Source: G963665495 sp963667575
Lineage (GTDB): Bacteria > Desulfobacterota > Desulfovibrionia > Desulfovibrionales > Desulfovibrionaceae
Direction of reading: 5' to 3'
NCBI GenBank assembly: GCA_963667575.2
Contig: CAXXHY010000001.1
Span: 124,001 to 188,000 of the forward strand
Length of the DNA: 64,000 nt
Part shown: positions 1 through 10,046 of the stretch, piece by piece
Position numbering within the stretch: the first letter of the stretch is position 1
Layout of the letters: each line of letters begins with the position of its first letter
Made by a program: the position numbers and the translations under genes
Notes under the pieces: generated by a model
What the model saw: the letters and a program-made list of their open reading frames with translations, nothing else
What the model was told of the DNA's origin: nothing
Databases searched by the model: none

Positions 1-1317
1 GAATCGATTCCCTGGGGTTGCTTTTTTCTCTGGATTGTCAGCCTGCTGTTTCTGGCTGCCGCATGGTACGCGCAGGGCTATCTGCGCGACGAGGCAAAAG
101 CCAAGGGTCTGCACAGGGATTTCGAGGCCGGTGTCTCGTTCCGCAATGCGCCGGAACGTATTTTCACGGCCTGTTTGCTGTTCTTTGTCAGCGCCATGAG
201 CCTGGTCCACCTGCACAACCCACCTGGGACTGCTTTGGGGTCGGCGTGGAAACCACCACCCTGGCCAGCGCGCCGCTGATCTACTTTCACCGCCACCAGC
301 GGTCGCTGGAAGCCACCTGGAAATATCTGATGATCTGCTCGGTGGGCATCGCACTGGCGCTGATGGGCAACATTCTGCTGTCCATATCCATGGTCGGCAG
401 CGATACGCGGGGCGGCACCATGCTGCTGGCGGACCTGCTGGCCGCGGCTCCCGGCATGCAGCCCTTCTGGCTCAAGGCGGCCTTTATTTTTCTGCTGGTG
501 GGGTACGGCACCAAAATGGGCCTGGCTCCCATGCACAACTGGCTGCCCGACGCGCACAGCGAATCGCCCTCGCTGGTTTCCGCCCTGCTTTCGGGTGCGC
601 TGCTCAACTGCGCGTTCCTGGGTATTCTTCGAGCGCATCAAATCTGCACAGCCGCCGGGATCGCTGATTTTTCCTCCGACCTGCTGGTCTTTTTCGGACT
701 GCTGTCCATGGTCATGGCAGCGATTTTCATTGTCGGACAGGGCGATTACAAGCGTTTGCTGGCCTATTCGAGCGTCGAGCACATGGGAATACTGGCCCTG
801 GGCGTGGGCATCGGCGGAGGCGCGGCTTTCGGCGCCATGTTCCATGCCGTAAACCATTCGCTGACCAAAGCCGGGCTGTTTTTAACTGGCCGGGAACATC
901 CTGACCCGCTACCACACGAAATCCTGCTACGACACGCGCGGCATGCTGCGCGTCATCCCCTGGACGGGCGTTCTCTGGACAGCCTTGTTCCTGAGCATCG
1001 TGGGCTCGCCGCCATTCGGCACTTTCGCCAGTGAATTCGCCATTCTCAAGGCCATGTTCGATGCCGGACGCTTCATCCCGGCCGCGATCTATCTGCTCTG
1101 CCTGGCGGTCATTTTCACCGGCATGTCCCTGACCGTGGTGCGTATGGTGCAGGGCCCCGCACCCAAGGCCCTTGGCGGAAAAACCGACGAATCCGCGCTG
1201 ACCATTGTTCCCCCGCTGATTCTCGGCATCCTTGTCCTGTCTTTCGGGCTGTATCTCTGTCCTGGTCTGCATCAGCTGTTCGCCCGTGCGGCGCTGGTAG
1301 CCACAGGTAATGGCTAA
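1..1317 (+). pseudogene. ND5/HyfF-like proton-pumping membrane subunit of an Ehr complex, 5'-truncated by the window edge, three frameshifts
   Basis: The gene is cut by the window start and encodes a multi-pass membrane protein of the NuoL/HyfF family. The conserved core reads ETTTLASAPLIYFHR, then LEATWKYL, then GTKMGLAPMHNWLPDAHSE, the antiporter-like segment, and ends at a TAA before the large-subunit gene. The frame is broken three times. The first 72 or so codons are in the frame of base 1. Single extra bases in CCC (219-221) and in GGGG (237-240) move it to the third frame. An extra A at 884-885 returns it to the first frame. Removing those bases gives one continuous family-like protein. 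Each change is a +1 in a short base run, which favours sequencing or assembly error, but a decayed gene is possible. In the complex this subunit would move ions across the membrane. Confidence 0.82.
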
Positions 1318-1328
1318 GGAATACTTTT

Positions 1329-2807
1329 ATGGAATTCGAACACGGCATAGCTCTCCCACTGGCGGGCATTCCTGTTGTCTCGCCTGAAAATTTTTCTGCG
1401 CATGTGGTCCAGGAAGTGGCCCAAGGCTGGCGTCTGGTGGCCCTTTTCGCTGCCGGACCTGCCGACGATGCGCGCTTGTACGCGGTCATCGCCAAGGACG
1501 GCAAACGCTGCCTTTCCATCCTGAGCACCGCCCCCGGCAAGGAATACCCGTCCCTGACGCCCGTTTGTCCGCAGGCCCACTGGTTCGAACGGGAGATCTA
1601 CGAATCTTCGGGCATCGTCCCCGTGGGGCATCCCTGGCTCAAGCCCATCCGCTTTGTGCAGCGGCCCGACGGCCAGCGTCCGGATCCGGGAGTCACCTCC
1701 TACTATACGGTCCGGGGTGAAGACATCCACGAAGTGGCTGTGGGGCCCGTACATGCGGGCATCATCGAACCCGGACATTTTCGCTTTCAATGTGCGGGCG
1801 AACAGGTGCTTTCCTTGGAAATTTCCCTGGGTTACCAGCACCGGGGCGTGGAACAGGCGCTGCAGGGCGGACCCAACGCCCGTACGCTGCATCTGCTCGA
1901 AACACTGGCCGGGGATACGACCATCGGCCATACCTGGGCCGGATGCGGTCTCATGGAAATGATGGCCGGAATCACGGTATCCCGCCGGACCCAGGCATTG
2001 CGTACGGTCTGTCTGGAACTCGAACGCTTGGCCAACCATACGGGTGACCTGGGCGCACTGGCCGGAGATGTGGGATTTCTGCCCACGTCTTCCTATTGCG
2101 GCCGTCTGCGCGGAGATTTTCTGAACATGACCGCCCTGCTCTGCGGCAACCGTTTCGGACGCGGCATGGTAAAACCCGGCGGATGCGGATTCGATACGGA
2201 TCAGGCGCGTTCGGCAGAGCTGCTGCAGCGTCTGGAATCGGTCATTCGCGACGTACGCGGTGCGCTCAAGCTCATGTTCAATGCCTCTTCGGTTCTGAAC
2301 CGTTTTGAAAAGACCGGCAGCGTAAGCACGCGCACGGCGCTGGAACTCGGACTCGTGGGCCCGGCAACCAGGGCCAGCGGACTGCCTCGCGACATTCGCT
2401 GCGCGTTTCCGCAACCATCCGCGCCGCCCCACGCGCATCCGCCCCGTACGGCGGAAAGCGGCGATGTGCTGGCACGGGCCACGGTGCGGCGTCTGGAAGT
2501 GGATGATTCCGCGGACACCATCCGCAGCCTGCTGGAAGCGCTGCCCGAAGGACCGATACGTCCGGAAAAGCCCTTTCCCAAACTGCGCCCGGACACATTG
2601 GCCGTGTCTCTGGTGGAAGGCTGGCGCGGTGCCATTTGTCATGTGGCGGCAACCAATGCGGATGCGCACCTGGCCTGGTATAAGATAACGGATCCTTCCT
2701 TTCGCAACTGGGCCGGACTGGCCATGGCCCTGCGCAATACGGAAATTTCCGACTTTCCCTTGTGCAATAAAAGTTTCAATCTGTCCTACTGCGGGCATGA
2801 TCTGTAA
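1329..2807 (+). CDS. NuoCD/HyfG-like large subunit of an Ehr (hydrogenase-related) complex lacking Ni ligands
   Basis: A 492-residue fusion of a NuoC-like domain (about residues 1-150) and a NuoD/group 4 NiFe-hydrogenase large-subunit domain (about 155-492). The family signature region GYQHRGVEQAL is present. The CxxC that should follow is replaced: ETLAGDTTIGHTW stands where hydrogenases have ER(V/I)CGIC. The C-terminal DPCxxC is also gone, the protein ending in SFNLSYCGHDL. Without the four nickel-binding cysteines it should not be a hydrogenase. That is the defining trait of Ehr (energy-converting hydrogenase related) complexes, whose electron acceptor or substrate is unknown. AAGGA lies 8 bases before the ATG. 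The gene sits 11 bases after the ND5-like gene and 15 before the small subunit, so the three are co-transcribed. Confidence 0.88.
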   Translation: MEFEHGIALPLAGIPVVSPENFSAHVVQEVAQGWRLVALFAAGPADDARLYAVIAKDGKRCLSILSTAPGKEYPSLTPVCPQAHWFEREIYESSGIVPVGHPWLKPIRFVQRPDGQRPDPGVTSYYTVRGEDIHEVAVGPVHAGIIEPGHFRFQCAGEQVLSLEISLGYQHRGVEQALQGGPNARTLHLLETLAGDTTIGHTWAGCGLMEMMAGITVSRRTQALRTVCLELERLANHTGDLGALAGDVGFLPTSSYCGRLRGDFLNMTALLCGNRFGRGMVKPGGCGFDTDQARSAELLQRLESVIRDVRGALKLMFNASSVLNRFEKTGSVSTRTALELGLVGPATRASGLPRDIRCAFPQPSAPPHAHPPRTAESGDVLARATVRRLEVDDSADTIRSLLEALPEGPIRPEKPFPKLRPDTLAVSLVEGWRGAICHVAATNADAHLAWYKITDPSFRNWAGLAMALRNTEISDFPLCNKSFNLSYCGHDL

Positions 2808-2822
2808 GAAGAGGAAAACGGC

Positions 2823-3599
2823 ATGCTTGGCGTACTAGTGGAACGGCTGCGGCAAAAATACCGTACAGTGGGTTATCCCGACAAACCTGGTGTTCTCCCG
2901 GACAGATACCGCGGATTGCCCGTACTGCATCCGGAGCAATGCGCAAAGGGCTGCACTTCCTGTCTGGAAGTCTGCCCCACAGGGGCCTTGAGCGTGGATG
3001 AGCAGGGACCGTGCGTGGACCTTGGGCGGTGCCTGTTCTGCGGAGCCTGCGCCGAGGCCTGCGACCATGGCGCCATAGCCTTTGGCCGCGATTTCCAGCT
3101 GGCGGCCCGCAAACGCGAGGACCTCTTGTTTCGAGGCGGACGCATGCCCGAACTGGCTCCCCTGGACTCGGAACGGGCGCGGATGTTCACCCGCTCGCTC
3201 CGGCTGCGTCAGGTAAACGCGGGCGGCTGCTGCGCCTGTGAAGCGGACATCAACGTACTCGGAACCATTGTCTATGACCTGGGACGTTTCGGCATCGATT
3301 TCGTGGCTTCACCGCGCCATGCGGACGGCCTGGCCATCACCGGCCCGGTAACCCGCAACATGCGCGAGGCACTCCTGCGTACGTATGAGGCGACTCCCGA
3401 GCCCAAGGTCGTCATCGCCGTGGGATCCTGCGCGGTTTCCGGCGGCATTTACGCCGATAGTCCGGAGACCAACAGCGGCGTGGGCGACCTTCTGCCTGTG
3501 GATCTGTTCATTCCGGGCTGCCCTCCCCATCCGCTGACCATTCTGGAAGGCTTCCTCGGTTTGATCGGCAGGGTGGACCGCAGCAAAGAACCGGCCTGA
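2823..3599 (+). CDS. Ferredoxin-NuoB fusion, small electron-transfer subunit of the Ehr complex
   Basis: A 258-residue protein. An N-terminal ferredoxin domain (about residues 35-85) has two [4Fe-4S] motifs. The first is CAKGCTSCLEVCP, with one residue more than usual between its first two cysteines, and the second is CLFCGACAEACD. A NuoB/HyfI-like domain (about 125-250) follows, with the proximal-cluster cysteines in GGCCACEAD, VGSCAVSGG and PGCPPHP. These cluster ligands are intact although the partner large subunit has lost nickel binding, so the complex should still pass electrons, probably from or to ferredoxin. GAGG precedes the ATG. The gene ends the operon, and its stop is 5 bases from the stop of the convergent AsmA-like gene, with no obvious terminator between them. 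Confidence 0.88.
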   Translation: MLGVLVERLRQKYRTVGYPDKPGVLPDRYRGLPVLHPEQCAKGCTSCLEVCPTGALSVDEQGPCVDLGRCLFCGACAEACDHGAIAFGRDFQLAARKREDLLFRGGRMPELAPLDSERARMFTRSLRLRQVNAGGCCACEADINVLGTIVYDLGRFGIDFVASPRHADGLAITGPVTRNMREALLRTYEATPEPKVVIAVGSCAVSGGIYADSPETNSGVGDLLPVDLFIPGCPPHPLTILEGFLGLIGRVDRSKEPA

Positions 3600-3604
3600 A
3601 CCAG

Positions 3605-6376
3605 CTATTTCTTTTTCTTGCTGGAAAACAGACTTTCAATGCCATTCTGAATTCCCTGCTCAATGCTCAGCGGGGATTTCAGAATATCTTTTACCACGTT
3701 CACCGCGCCATCCATCACATTGCCCACCAGCGCCGTACCGTTCAGCCCGATATCTGGCTTTTTCAATGAGCCGGAAATAGTGACAGGCAACACCGGCAGT
3801 CCCTGCAGATTGGCGTCTAGTTCGGCTGAAATGGTGTTTTCCTTCAAGGAAATCGAGCCGGTTCCATTGACCGTATTGGGCGGGTAGCTGATATCGAACT
3901 GGGTAAAATGCACGACTCCGTTTTTCGCATTAGCTTTGACCGTGGCTTTCTGAAACAGCGTTTTGGCCTTGGGGCCGACGACCCCCTGCTTTGAGGTCAG
4001 AGCCGCACTGGAAAGATTCAACCCGTGGATGACTCCATTGCGGATCACCCCCGATCCGTTGCCGCTCAAATGCGCAAAAAACTCCTTTGTGTCCAGCCCC
4101 TGTGAAGTCACGTCCGCCTGCATGTCCGCGCGGCCGGAAACATGCGGATGCTGTCCCAGCGCATTCAGAAAAGCTTCCAGATCCATGCCCTTGGCCGAAA
4201 GTTTTACTGCCAGGGGCGCAGGCGTCCGCCGCAGATCCACGCTGCCCGAACTTGCAACCTGACCGTCAAACAGGGTTCCCTGCAATTGCGATACGCTGAT
4301 CGCTCCCTGGTCGGAAACCGCCTTTGCCCTGAGCTTGCCGACTGTAAACGCGTCATAACTCAGTTTTTCAAAAGCCACCTTGGCACTCAGATGGGTCTTG
4401 CGGACGAACTCGGGAAGACTGATTGATTTTTGGGAATCAGACGCATCAGCATCCTTGTGTTCTTTTCCCGATTTTTCCTTGGCGCCTTTGGTTCCCTCTT
4501 TCCCGGAGTCCTTGTCTTTTTTGGCCGGCCTGTAACGGTTCAAATCCAGTACACCGCCCTTGATGTCGAGGCTGATTCTGGAGGGAAACGGCTTGGCAGC
4601 CAGAGCCTGCAAGGCATACGTACCACCGTCCAGTTCGATGTCAGGCGCATGCAGCGCATAACCGTCCGGATTGAACGCCGCCTCGAGATCCACCCGCGCC
4701 TTTCCCCAAACATTGGGATCCTGGGTAACTCCGACGTCATAGCCCAGATAGGTCAAGGCATGACGCAGGTTTTCGCTGCGCAGGCTGATCCGGGCCTTGC
4801 CGGCATCGGGTTCGTAGCCGGTCTTTGGAAAATGGGCCTCGACTGCTCCGGTCAGGGTGGAATGACGCATGTTCAGCTGCAAAGCGGAAACTTCCAATTG
4901 CCCCTTGGACAGGGAGGAATCCAGCTTCAAACTTCCGATGGATTCTTTGCCGCAAACCAGATCCTTGAAATCCACACGCAGCTTTCCCTGATAATCCTGC
5001 AAGGAAAAAGGCTCTCCAGCAGAAACCTTCCGCTTCTGTTTGTCCGCACCTGGCTTAGATACGGATGCTCCGGATGTGTCATCACTTATGTCCTTGTGGG
5101 GAAGCACCTTGCACAGATCAAAACGCGTACCCGCTATATCCACGTCAAAACCACGCATCTTGGGCAAAGTCACGGCGGCATGGACCTGAAGTCCGGCATC
5201 GCCGATATGCAGCGCATTGCTGTCTATTTTGAAGGATTTTTTATCCAGATACACCTGGCCGTCATAGGAGCAGCTGGAAAAACCCTTGATATGCTCCATC
5301 CACCGCGGCCTGATGCTGCAACTGGCCAGAAGATTTTTAATGTCGAAGGTATTGGTACGCACCTGTGCTTTCAGCTGCGGATTTTGCAGCACGTCGGTGG
5401 CCGAGGCCGTAATTTCGGACTCCACGCCGAGGCCGCTGAGCCTGGTCAAATGGGCAGAGGCAACCCCCTGCTCCAGATTCAATGAGCCGGTGCCCTGAAG
5501 AAAAGCCTGAGACTCTTTGGCGAAAATGCCGCCGTCAACCACGGCATCGGCTTCCAGTTGTGTCAGGTTGAACAGCCCCTGCTCGGCCTGAATCTCCGCA
5601 TCCATGGAAAGATCCAATCCGGCTTTGGCAAAAGGCATTCCCCTGGCCTCCAGTTCGGCATTCAGCTTTACGTCCTTGAATTGAAAACGCAGAGCCTCCG
5701 GGAACATGGAAACCATGCCGCGCAACTGCACCGATCCTTTCATCTGCGGCTGCGTACTGGACCCGTCAAAGGCAATCTCCGCGCCAAAGGGCTGGCCGGA
5801 AATCACATCCTCCGCGGAAATAGTGCAATTGCGGACTCCATAATTCTGTCCGTGCATCCTGTCGATGACCGAGACAGAGGCATCACTCACTTCCAGCCCT
5901 TTGATAAGATAGGAAAAAGCGTAGCTGTCGCCCTGGACGGTGTCCACGATGACCTCGTCCTTGTGCACCCGGACATCCTTGACGGGCAACAGCTGAAAAT
6001 TCCAGCGGCCATCGGCATTGCGTACGACATTGAGGTCAAGCCCTTCGACCTGCAGACTTTTGGCGTCGATTTTACCATGGAGCAAGGGCAGCAACTTCGT
6101 CTGCAGGGACAGGTGCTGAACCGAAATCATCTTTTCCGAAAAACCTTCCGGGCTGCTCAGGGAAGCCGGCCCGAATTCTATGGCCAGCCAGGGGAAAAAG
6201 GCCAGATGGATATCGCCCTGCAGTTCGAGCTGCAGCCCGGTAAGCCGGTGGACCTGATCTTCCAACTCCGGTTTCAAAGCGTCCGGATTGAGCAATAGCC
6301 TGAGAACAAGCAATAAAACCACGGCCAGGGACAGCACAACCAGCCCCCCGGCGATTAGAATATGTTTTTTTGTCAT
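3605..6376 (-). CDS. AsmA family inner-membrane-anchored protein
   Basis: About 923 residues with one N-terminal membrane helix (about residues 6-28) and a very long periplasmic part. The start has the AsmA pattern of a helix followed by LNPDALKPELEDQVHRLTG, and the C-terminal third has the AsmA-like repeat of layered beta segments ending in GTALVGNVMDGAVNVV. A lysine/glycine/glutamate-rich low-complexity stretch lies near residue 640. AsmA-family proteins are bridge-like proteins thought to move or regulate phospholipids between the membranes; the exact role here is inferred. AGAGG six bases before the ATG at 6376 favours that start over an in-frame Met seven codons upstream. It is transcribed toward the Ehr operon and stands alone after cheV. 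Confidence 0.85.
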   Translation of the reverse strand: MTKKHILIAGGLVVLSLAVVLLLVLRLLLNPDALKPELEDQVHRLTGLQLELQGDIHLAFFPWLAIEFGPASLSSPEGFSEKMISVQHLSLQTKLLPLLHGKIDAKSLQVEGLDLNVVRNADGRWNFQLLPVKDVRVHKDEVIVDTVQGDSYAFSYLIKGLEVSDASVSVIDRMHGQNYGVRNCTISAEDVISGQPFGAEIAFDGSSTQPQMKGSVQLRGMVSMFPEALRFQFKDVKLNAELEARGMPFAKAGLDLSMDAEIQAEQGLFNLTQLEADAVVDGGIFAKESQAFLQGTGSLNLEQGVASAHLTRLSGLGVESEITASATDVLQNPQLKAQVRTNTFDIKNLLASCSIRPRWMEHIKGFSSCSYDGQVYLDKKSFKIDSNALHIGDAGLQVHAAVTLPKMRGFDVDIAGTRFDLCKVLPHKDISDDTSGASVSKPGADKQKRKVSAGEPFSLQDYQGKLRVDFKDLVCGKESIGSLKLDSSLSKGQLEVSALQLNMRHSTLTGAVEAHFPKTGYEPDAGKARISLRSENLRHALTYLGYDVGVTQDPNVWGKARVDLEAAFNPDGYALHAPDIELDGGTYALQALAAKPFPSRISLDIKGGVLDLNRYRPAKKDKDSGKEGTKGAKEKSGKEHKDADASDSQKSISLPEFVRKTHLSAKVAFEKLSYDAFTVGKLRAKAVSDQGAISVSQLQGTLFDGQVASSGSVDLRRTPAPLAVKLSAKGMDLEAFLNALGQHPHVSGRADMQADVTSQGLDTKEFFAHLSGNGSGVIRNGVIHGLNLSSAALTSKQGVVGPKAKTLFQKATVKANAKNGVVHFTQFDISYPPNTVNGTGSISLKENTISAELDANLQGLPVLPVTISGSLKKPDIGLNGTALVGNVMDGAVNVVKDILKSPLSIEQGIQNGIESLFSSKKKK

Positions 6377-6484
6377 CAAGAACCTCTTTACCTGCACGGA
6401 CCGTAATCAATACGCCGTGCCGACGTTGCGTCGACAGCGGGAATCAATGGTCCGGAGGCAACAACGAGTTCGGCCGGGACTTCT

Positions 6485-7444
6485 TCAGCCCCGGTATTTG
6501 GATATTAGTTTGCGCGCGGTGCTGGCCACAATGCCGAGGTCCGGTTTGGCCACTTGAAGGTCTGCCCCCACGGACTGTCCCTTGTGCAGCAGACCGTCGG
6601 TTATCAGGGAGGAAAACAAAATCACAGGTATGTCCTTGAGAATCGGATCGGATTTTATGTGCTTGGTCAAGCTGTGTCCATCCATTGCAGGCATTTCAAT
6701 ATCTGAAATGACCACATTGACGTATTCATGGATGTGTTTGCCGCTCTGTTCCGCTTTTTCCTTTTGTTCCTGAATCCATTCCCAGGCATTCAAGCCATTG
6801 ACCTGGGCTGTTGTTTCGAATCCGGCCTGTTGCAGCAACTGGATGATCATATTTCTCGCCGTGGGCGAATCATCCACCACCAGGGCCCGATCTATGACTC
6901 CCTCTTCCCGTTCCAGGACCGGTTCGGCGTTTTTGAATGAAATAGCCGTTTCCGGACTGAGTTCACCTACGATTTTTTCAAGATCAAGAACAAAAACCAC
7001 CATGTTGTCGAGCTTGACGGTGCCGGTGATGCTATGTTCGCACATTTTGGAAAATTCTTCGGAAGGCGGTTCAATGGATGCCCAGCTCAAGCGATAGATG
7101 CGATGTACGTTGGAAACCTTGAAAGCGGTCACGACCTTGTTGAACTCGGTCACCAGGACCTTTTCCATGTCGTTGGGATGCAGCTGCAATCTCAGCCAAA
7201 TGCCCAGATCAATAAGTGGAATGATCCGTTCCCGTTGCCGGAACGCCCCCAAAATGGAATGGTGGTTGGCCTCCGGCATGGCCGTATACTTGGGCATCCG
7301 TATTATTTCCAATACTTTGGCCACATTGACACCAAAGTGCCAGGTGTAAGGGGCATCCGATTCGCTAGTCTCCTCATCAATGCTAAAGACCACGATTTCA
7401 ACTTCATTGGTGCCCGCTTCGAGCAAAATCCCCGGACTGGACAT
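6485..7444 (-). CDS. cheV: Chemotaxis coupling protein CheV (CheW domain + receiver)
   Basis: A 319-residue protein with a CheW-like domain (about residues 15-165) and a response-regulator receiver domain (about 180-315). The receiver has the acidic pocket VVDDS, the phospho-acceptor in VVISDIEMPAMDG and the lysine in QVAKPD. CheV couples receptors to CheA, and its phosphorylation is thought to adjust the array during adaptation. It is isolated from the main chemotaxis operon 20 kb away and lies 108 bases upstream of the AsmA-like gene. The ATG follows AGAGAATCCGC, a modest ribosome-binding site. Confidence 0.93.
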   Translation of the reverse strand: MSSPGILLEAGTNEVEIVVFSIDEETSESDAPYTWHFGVNVAKVLEIIRMPKYTAMPEANHHSILGAFRQRERIIPLIDLGIWLRLQLHPNDMEKVLVTEFNKVVTAFKVSNVHRIYRLSWASIEPPSEEFSKMCEHSITGTVKLDNMVVFVLDLEKIVGELSPETAISFKNAEPVLEREEGVIDRALVVDDSPTARNMIIQLLQQAGFETTAQVNGLNAWEWIQEQKEKAEQSGKHIHEYVNVVISDIEMPAMDGHSLTKHIKSDPILKDIPVILFSSLITDGLLHKGQSVGADLQVAKPDLGIVASTARKLISKYRG

Positions 7445-7655
7445 GCGGATTCTCTGTTTGGTTACATAAAGTTGCGTTTAGCTATCAACAGGACAAACGA
7501 AAGGCCCCCCAAGTTGAACCAGAAAGAAATAATACAATTTTCTGAGTATTCTTTTTATCTTAAATAATCCATATGCAAAAAAGAATCAAGCCGTGAGAAA
7601 AATTGAAGACTCTCTTTACAAAGAATGTAGTCACTTTCCTGCAGAGCATCCCTGC

Positions 7656-9884
7656 TCATACCATTTTGTTTCTTTCCGCAGCGCGAACGCAGCCAAGAAG
7701 TCCGTAGGAATATTTGCCCTCCAGCGCATCGCATACGGGTTTCAGGTAGGCGTCTCCACATTTCTGAAACTGCTCCCGGATCTGCTCCAGTTCCTCAGCC
7801 GGCAGAGCAACAACGTCCTCGAGTTGCAGCAATCCGCCGGCCAGTCCCTTGCAGGCATGGCTGTAGACGGTGCTTTCCTGCAATCCGCGTTCTTCCGCCA
7901 CCTGCCGGGGGTCATGCATCTTTTTCAATAGCCGCACTGTTTCGCGTACGGTTTCCGTCAGCAGCTTTTCATCCATCTGATTTTCGCCATCCGATCCTTT
8001 TTGCGGCGGAAGTTCCCGACGCCAGGGCACGGGTGGCAGATTCTCCGGCATCCCGTTGGCCTCAATATGCGTACGCAGAGTGTCGAGAAACCACTCCGCA
8101 TACCGGTCGAACTTCATCCGCCCCACCCCGAACAGCTGGGCAAAATCCTCGGGCTGCCGCGGACGATAGTTTACCATTTCCAACAGAGTTTTGTCCGGAA
8201 AAATCTGATACGGCGGCACGTTTTCCTCTTCGGCAATCTGCAGACGCAGCGTACGCAGTTCGCTGAACAAAGCTTCATCATCGGGCGTACGAATCACATC
8301 ATGCTCGCCGAAATTGAGCTTTTTGCCGTTTTTAGTCGCTCCGGACCGGGCAACGACTTCCCTGTCCTTCCTGAAATCGACTTTCCGCAGGCTTTTCAAA
8401 ACTTCCCAGCTGCGGGCGTTGAGTTTCAATACGCCGAATCCTTCGATATCCACATCCAGAAGCCCCTGGGCGGCGAGCTGCCGGTGAATGGATTGCCACT
8501 CCTTGCGCGTATGCTCGCTGCCGATGCCGTAGGTGCTGACCCCGTTGTGCCCGAGACGCAGAATCCGCTCATTCTCACTACCCAGCAGTACATCCACCAG
8601 GTGCCCTGTGCCGAAACTCTGACCGGTCCGGAAAATGTTGGACAAGGCTTTTTGAGCGGCAATGGTTCCGTCAAAGGTCTCAGGCGGATTCAGACAATTG
8701 TCGCAGTTGCCGCAGGGTTCGCCCAGGTCCTGCCCGAAATAGGCCAGCAGCATCTGCCGGCGGCACGTATGGGCGTCCAGAATGCCGAGCAGGGCATTGA
8801 GTTTTTCCAACTCGACCATTTTACGCTGCTGGGACGCGTCTCCGGAAAAAATCATCTGGCGCAGGGTGATGACATCGCCCAGGCTGTAAGCCATCCAGGC
8901 TTCGGCAGGCAGGCCGTCCCGACCTGCGCGGCCGGTCTCCTGATGATAGGCCTCCACGCTCTTCGGAGGTTCCAGGTGCGCCACGAAACGCACATCCGGC
9001 TTGTCCACCCCCATGCCGAAGGCAATGGTGGCCACCATCACCAGATGTTCCTCCAGCATGAAACGTTCCTGATTCTGTCGACGATCCTCCGCACTCATGC
9101 CCGCATGGTAGGGCAAGGCCCGGATACCCTTTTTTTTGAGCCAGGCAGCTGTCTGGTCCACCTTCTTGCGGCTCAGACGATAGACGATTCCGGATTCATT
9201 GGAGTGATTCTCGTTGATGAACTGCAGCAACTGGCGTTGCCCGTCGTATTTGGGATGCACATGATAGCGGATATTGGGACGGTCGTAGCCGGTGGAAAAG
9301 ACCCTGGCCCGGTCGAACCCCAGATGGCGGATGATATCGTTTTTCGTGGGGCCGTCCGCCGTGGCGGTCAACGCCAGCCGGGGGACATCCGGAAAGCGCT
9401 CCCCCAGGACATTGAGCTGCGTATATTCCGGCCGGAAATCATGCCCCCATTGGGACACGCAATGGGCCTCGTCTATGGCCACCAGAGCCAGACGACACTG
9501 TGCCAGAAATTCCAGAAATCCCGGACGGACCACGCGCTCCGGAGCCACGAACAGGATATCCAGGTTGCCCGAACGCGCCGCGCGCTCCACTTCATAAACT
9601 TCGGATCCGCTCAAAGAAGAATTCAGACAGGCCGCGCGTACGCCGTTGCTTACGAGCCCGCGAACCTGGTCCTGCATCAGGGCTATGAGCGGCGAAACCA
9701 CCAGCCCCATGCCGGGCCGCAGCAAAGACGGGATCTGATAACACAGGGATTTGCCGCCGCCGGTGGGCATGAGTACCAGGGCGTCATTGCCGGCCACCAC
9801 ATGATCGATAACCTCTGCCTGACGCCCGATAAACGAATCAAAACCGAAAACTGTCCGTAAAATCTCCAAAGCCGTTTTTTGCAT
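7656..9884 (-). CDS. recQ: ATP-dependent DNA helicase RecQ
   Basis: A 742-residue superfamily 2 helicase. Walker A is MPTGGGKSLCYQIPS, the Walker B/DEAH box is AIDEAHCVSQWGHDFRPEY, and motif VI includes QETGRAGRDG. The zinc-binding RQC region has the cysteines CRRQM...CGNCDNC, and an HRDC domain spans about residues 515-590. A further roughly 100 residues after the HRDC domain carry a helix-turn-helix-like stretch (ESTVYSHACKGLAGG), making it longer than E. coli RecQ. It unwinds recombination intermediates and stalled forks. The start is uncertain: ATG at 9884 or GTG two codons upstream at 9890; neither has a strong ribosome-binding site. It diverges from the DUF2207 gene. Confidence 0.95.
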   Translation of the reverse strand: MQKTALEILRTVFGFDSFIGRQAEVIDHVVAGNDALVLMPTGGGKSLCYQIPSLLRPGMGLVVSPLIALMQDQVRGLVSNGVRAACLNSSLSGSEVYEVERAARSGNLDILFVAPERVVRPGFLEFLAQCRLALVAIDEAHCVSQWGHDFRPEYTQLNVLGERFPDVPRLALTATADGPTKNDIIRHLGFDRARVFSTGYDRPNIRYHVHPKYDGQRQLLQFINENHSNESGIVYRLSRKKVDQTAAWLKKKGIRALPYHAGMSAEDRRQNQERFMLEEHLVMVATIAFGMGVDKPDVRFVAHLEPPKSVEAYHQETGRAGRDGLPAEAWMAYSLGDVITLRQMIFSGDASQQRKMVELEKLNALLGILDAHTCRRQMLLAYFGQDLGEPCGNCDNCLNPPETFDGTIAAQKALSNIFRTGQSFGTGHLVDVLLGSENERILRLGHNGVSTYGIGSEHTRKEWQSIHRQLAAQGLLDVDIEGFGVLKLNARSWEVLKSLRKVDFRKDREVVARSGATKNGKKLNFGEHDVIRTPDDEALFSELRTLRLQIAEEENVPPYQIFPDKTLLEMVNYRPRQPEDFAQLFGVGRMKFDRYAEWFLDTLRTHIEANGMPENLPPVPWRRELPPQKGSDGENQMDEKLLTETVRETVRLLKKMHDPRQVAEERGLQESTVYSHACKGLAGGLLQLEDVVALPAEELEQIREQFQKCGDAYLKPVCDALEGKYSYGLLGCVRAAERNKMV

Positions 9885-10046
9885 GGGCACGTTCTATACC
9901 CATGCCTCAAGTGCTGGCAAGCCAAAGGCCCCGGCCCGCTGCAGGAGTTTTTTGCGCAACACCCCACAGTGAGTTCCGGCTTGTTCTTTATGCAGGAAAA
10001 AGGCTACACTGTTTCTTTCCCAGATGAACATCTTTGGAGCCGCACC

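Noticed and set aside
1329..2807. Annotation as an active NiFe hydrogenase or as complex I NuoCD
   Set aside because: Nickel-binding cysteines are absent, which excludes hydrogenase. The neighbouring ferredoxin-NuoB fusion and gene order are not those of complex I.
8001..9860. Long plus-strand open frame opposite recQ
   Set aside because: Antisense shadow of recQ, with no ribosome-binding site or protein features.
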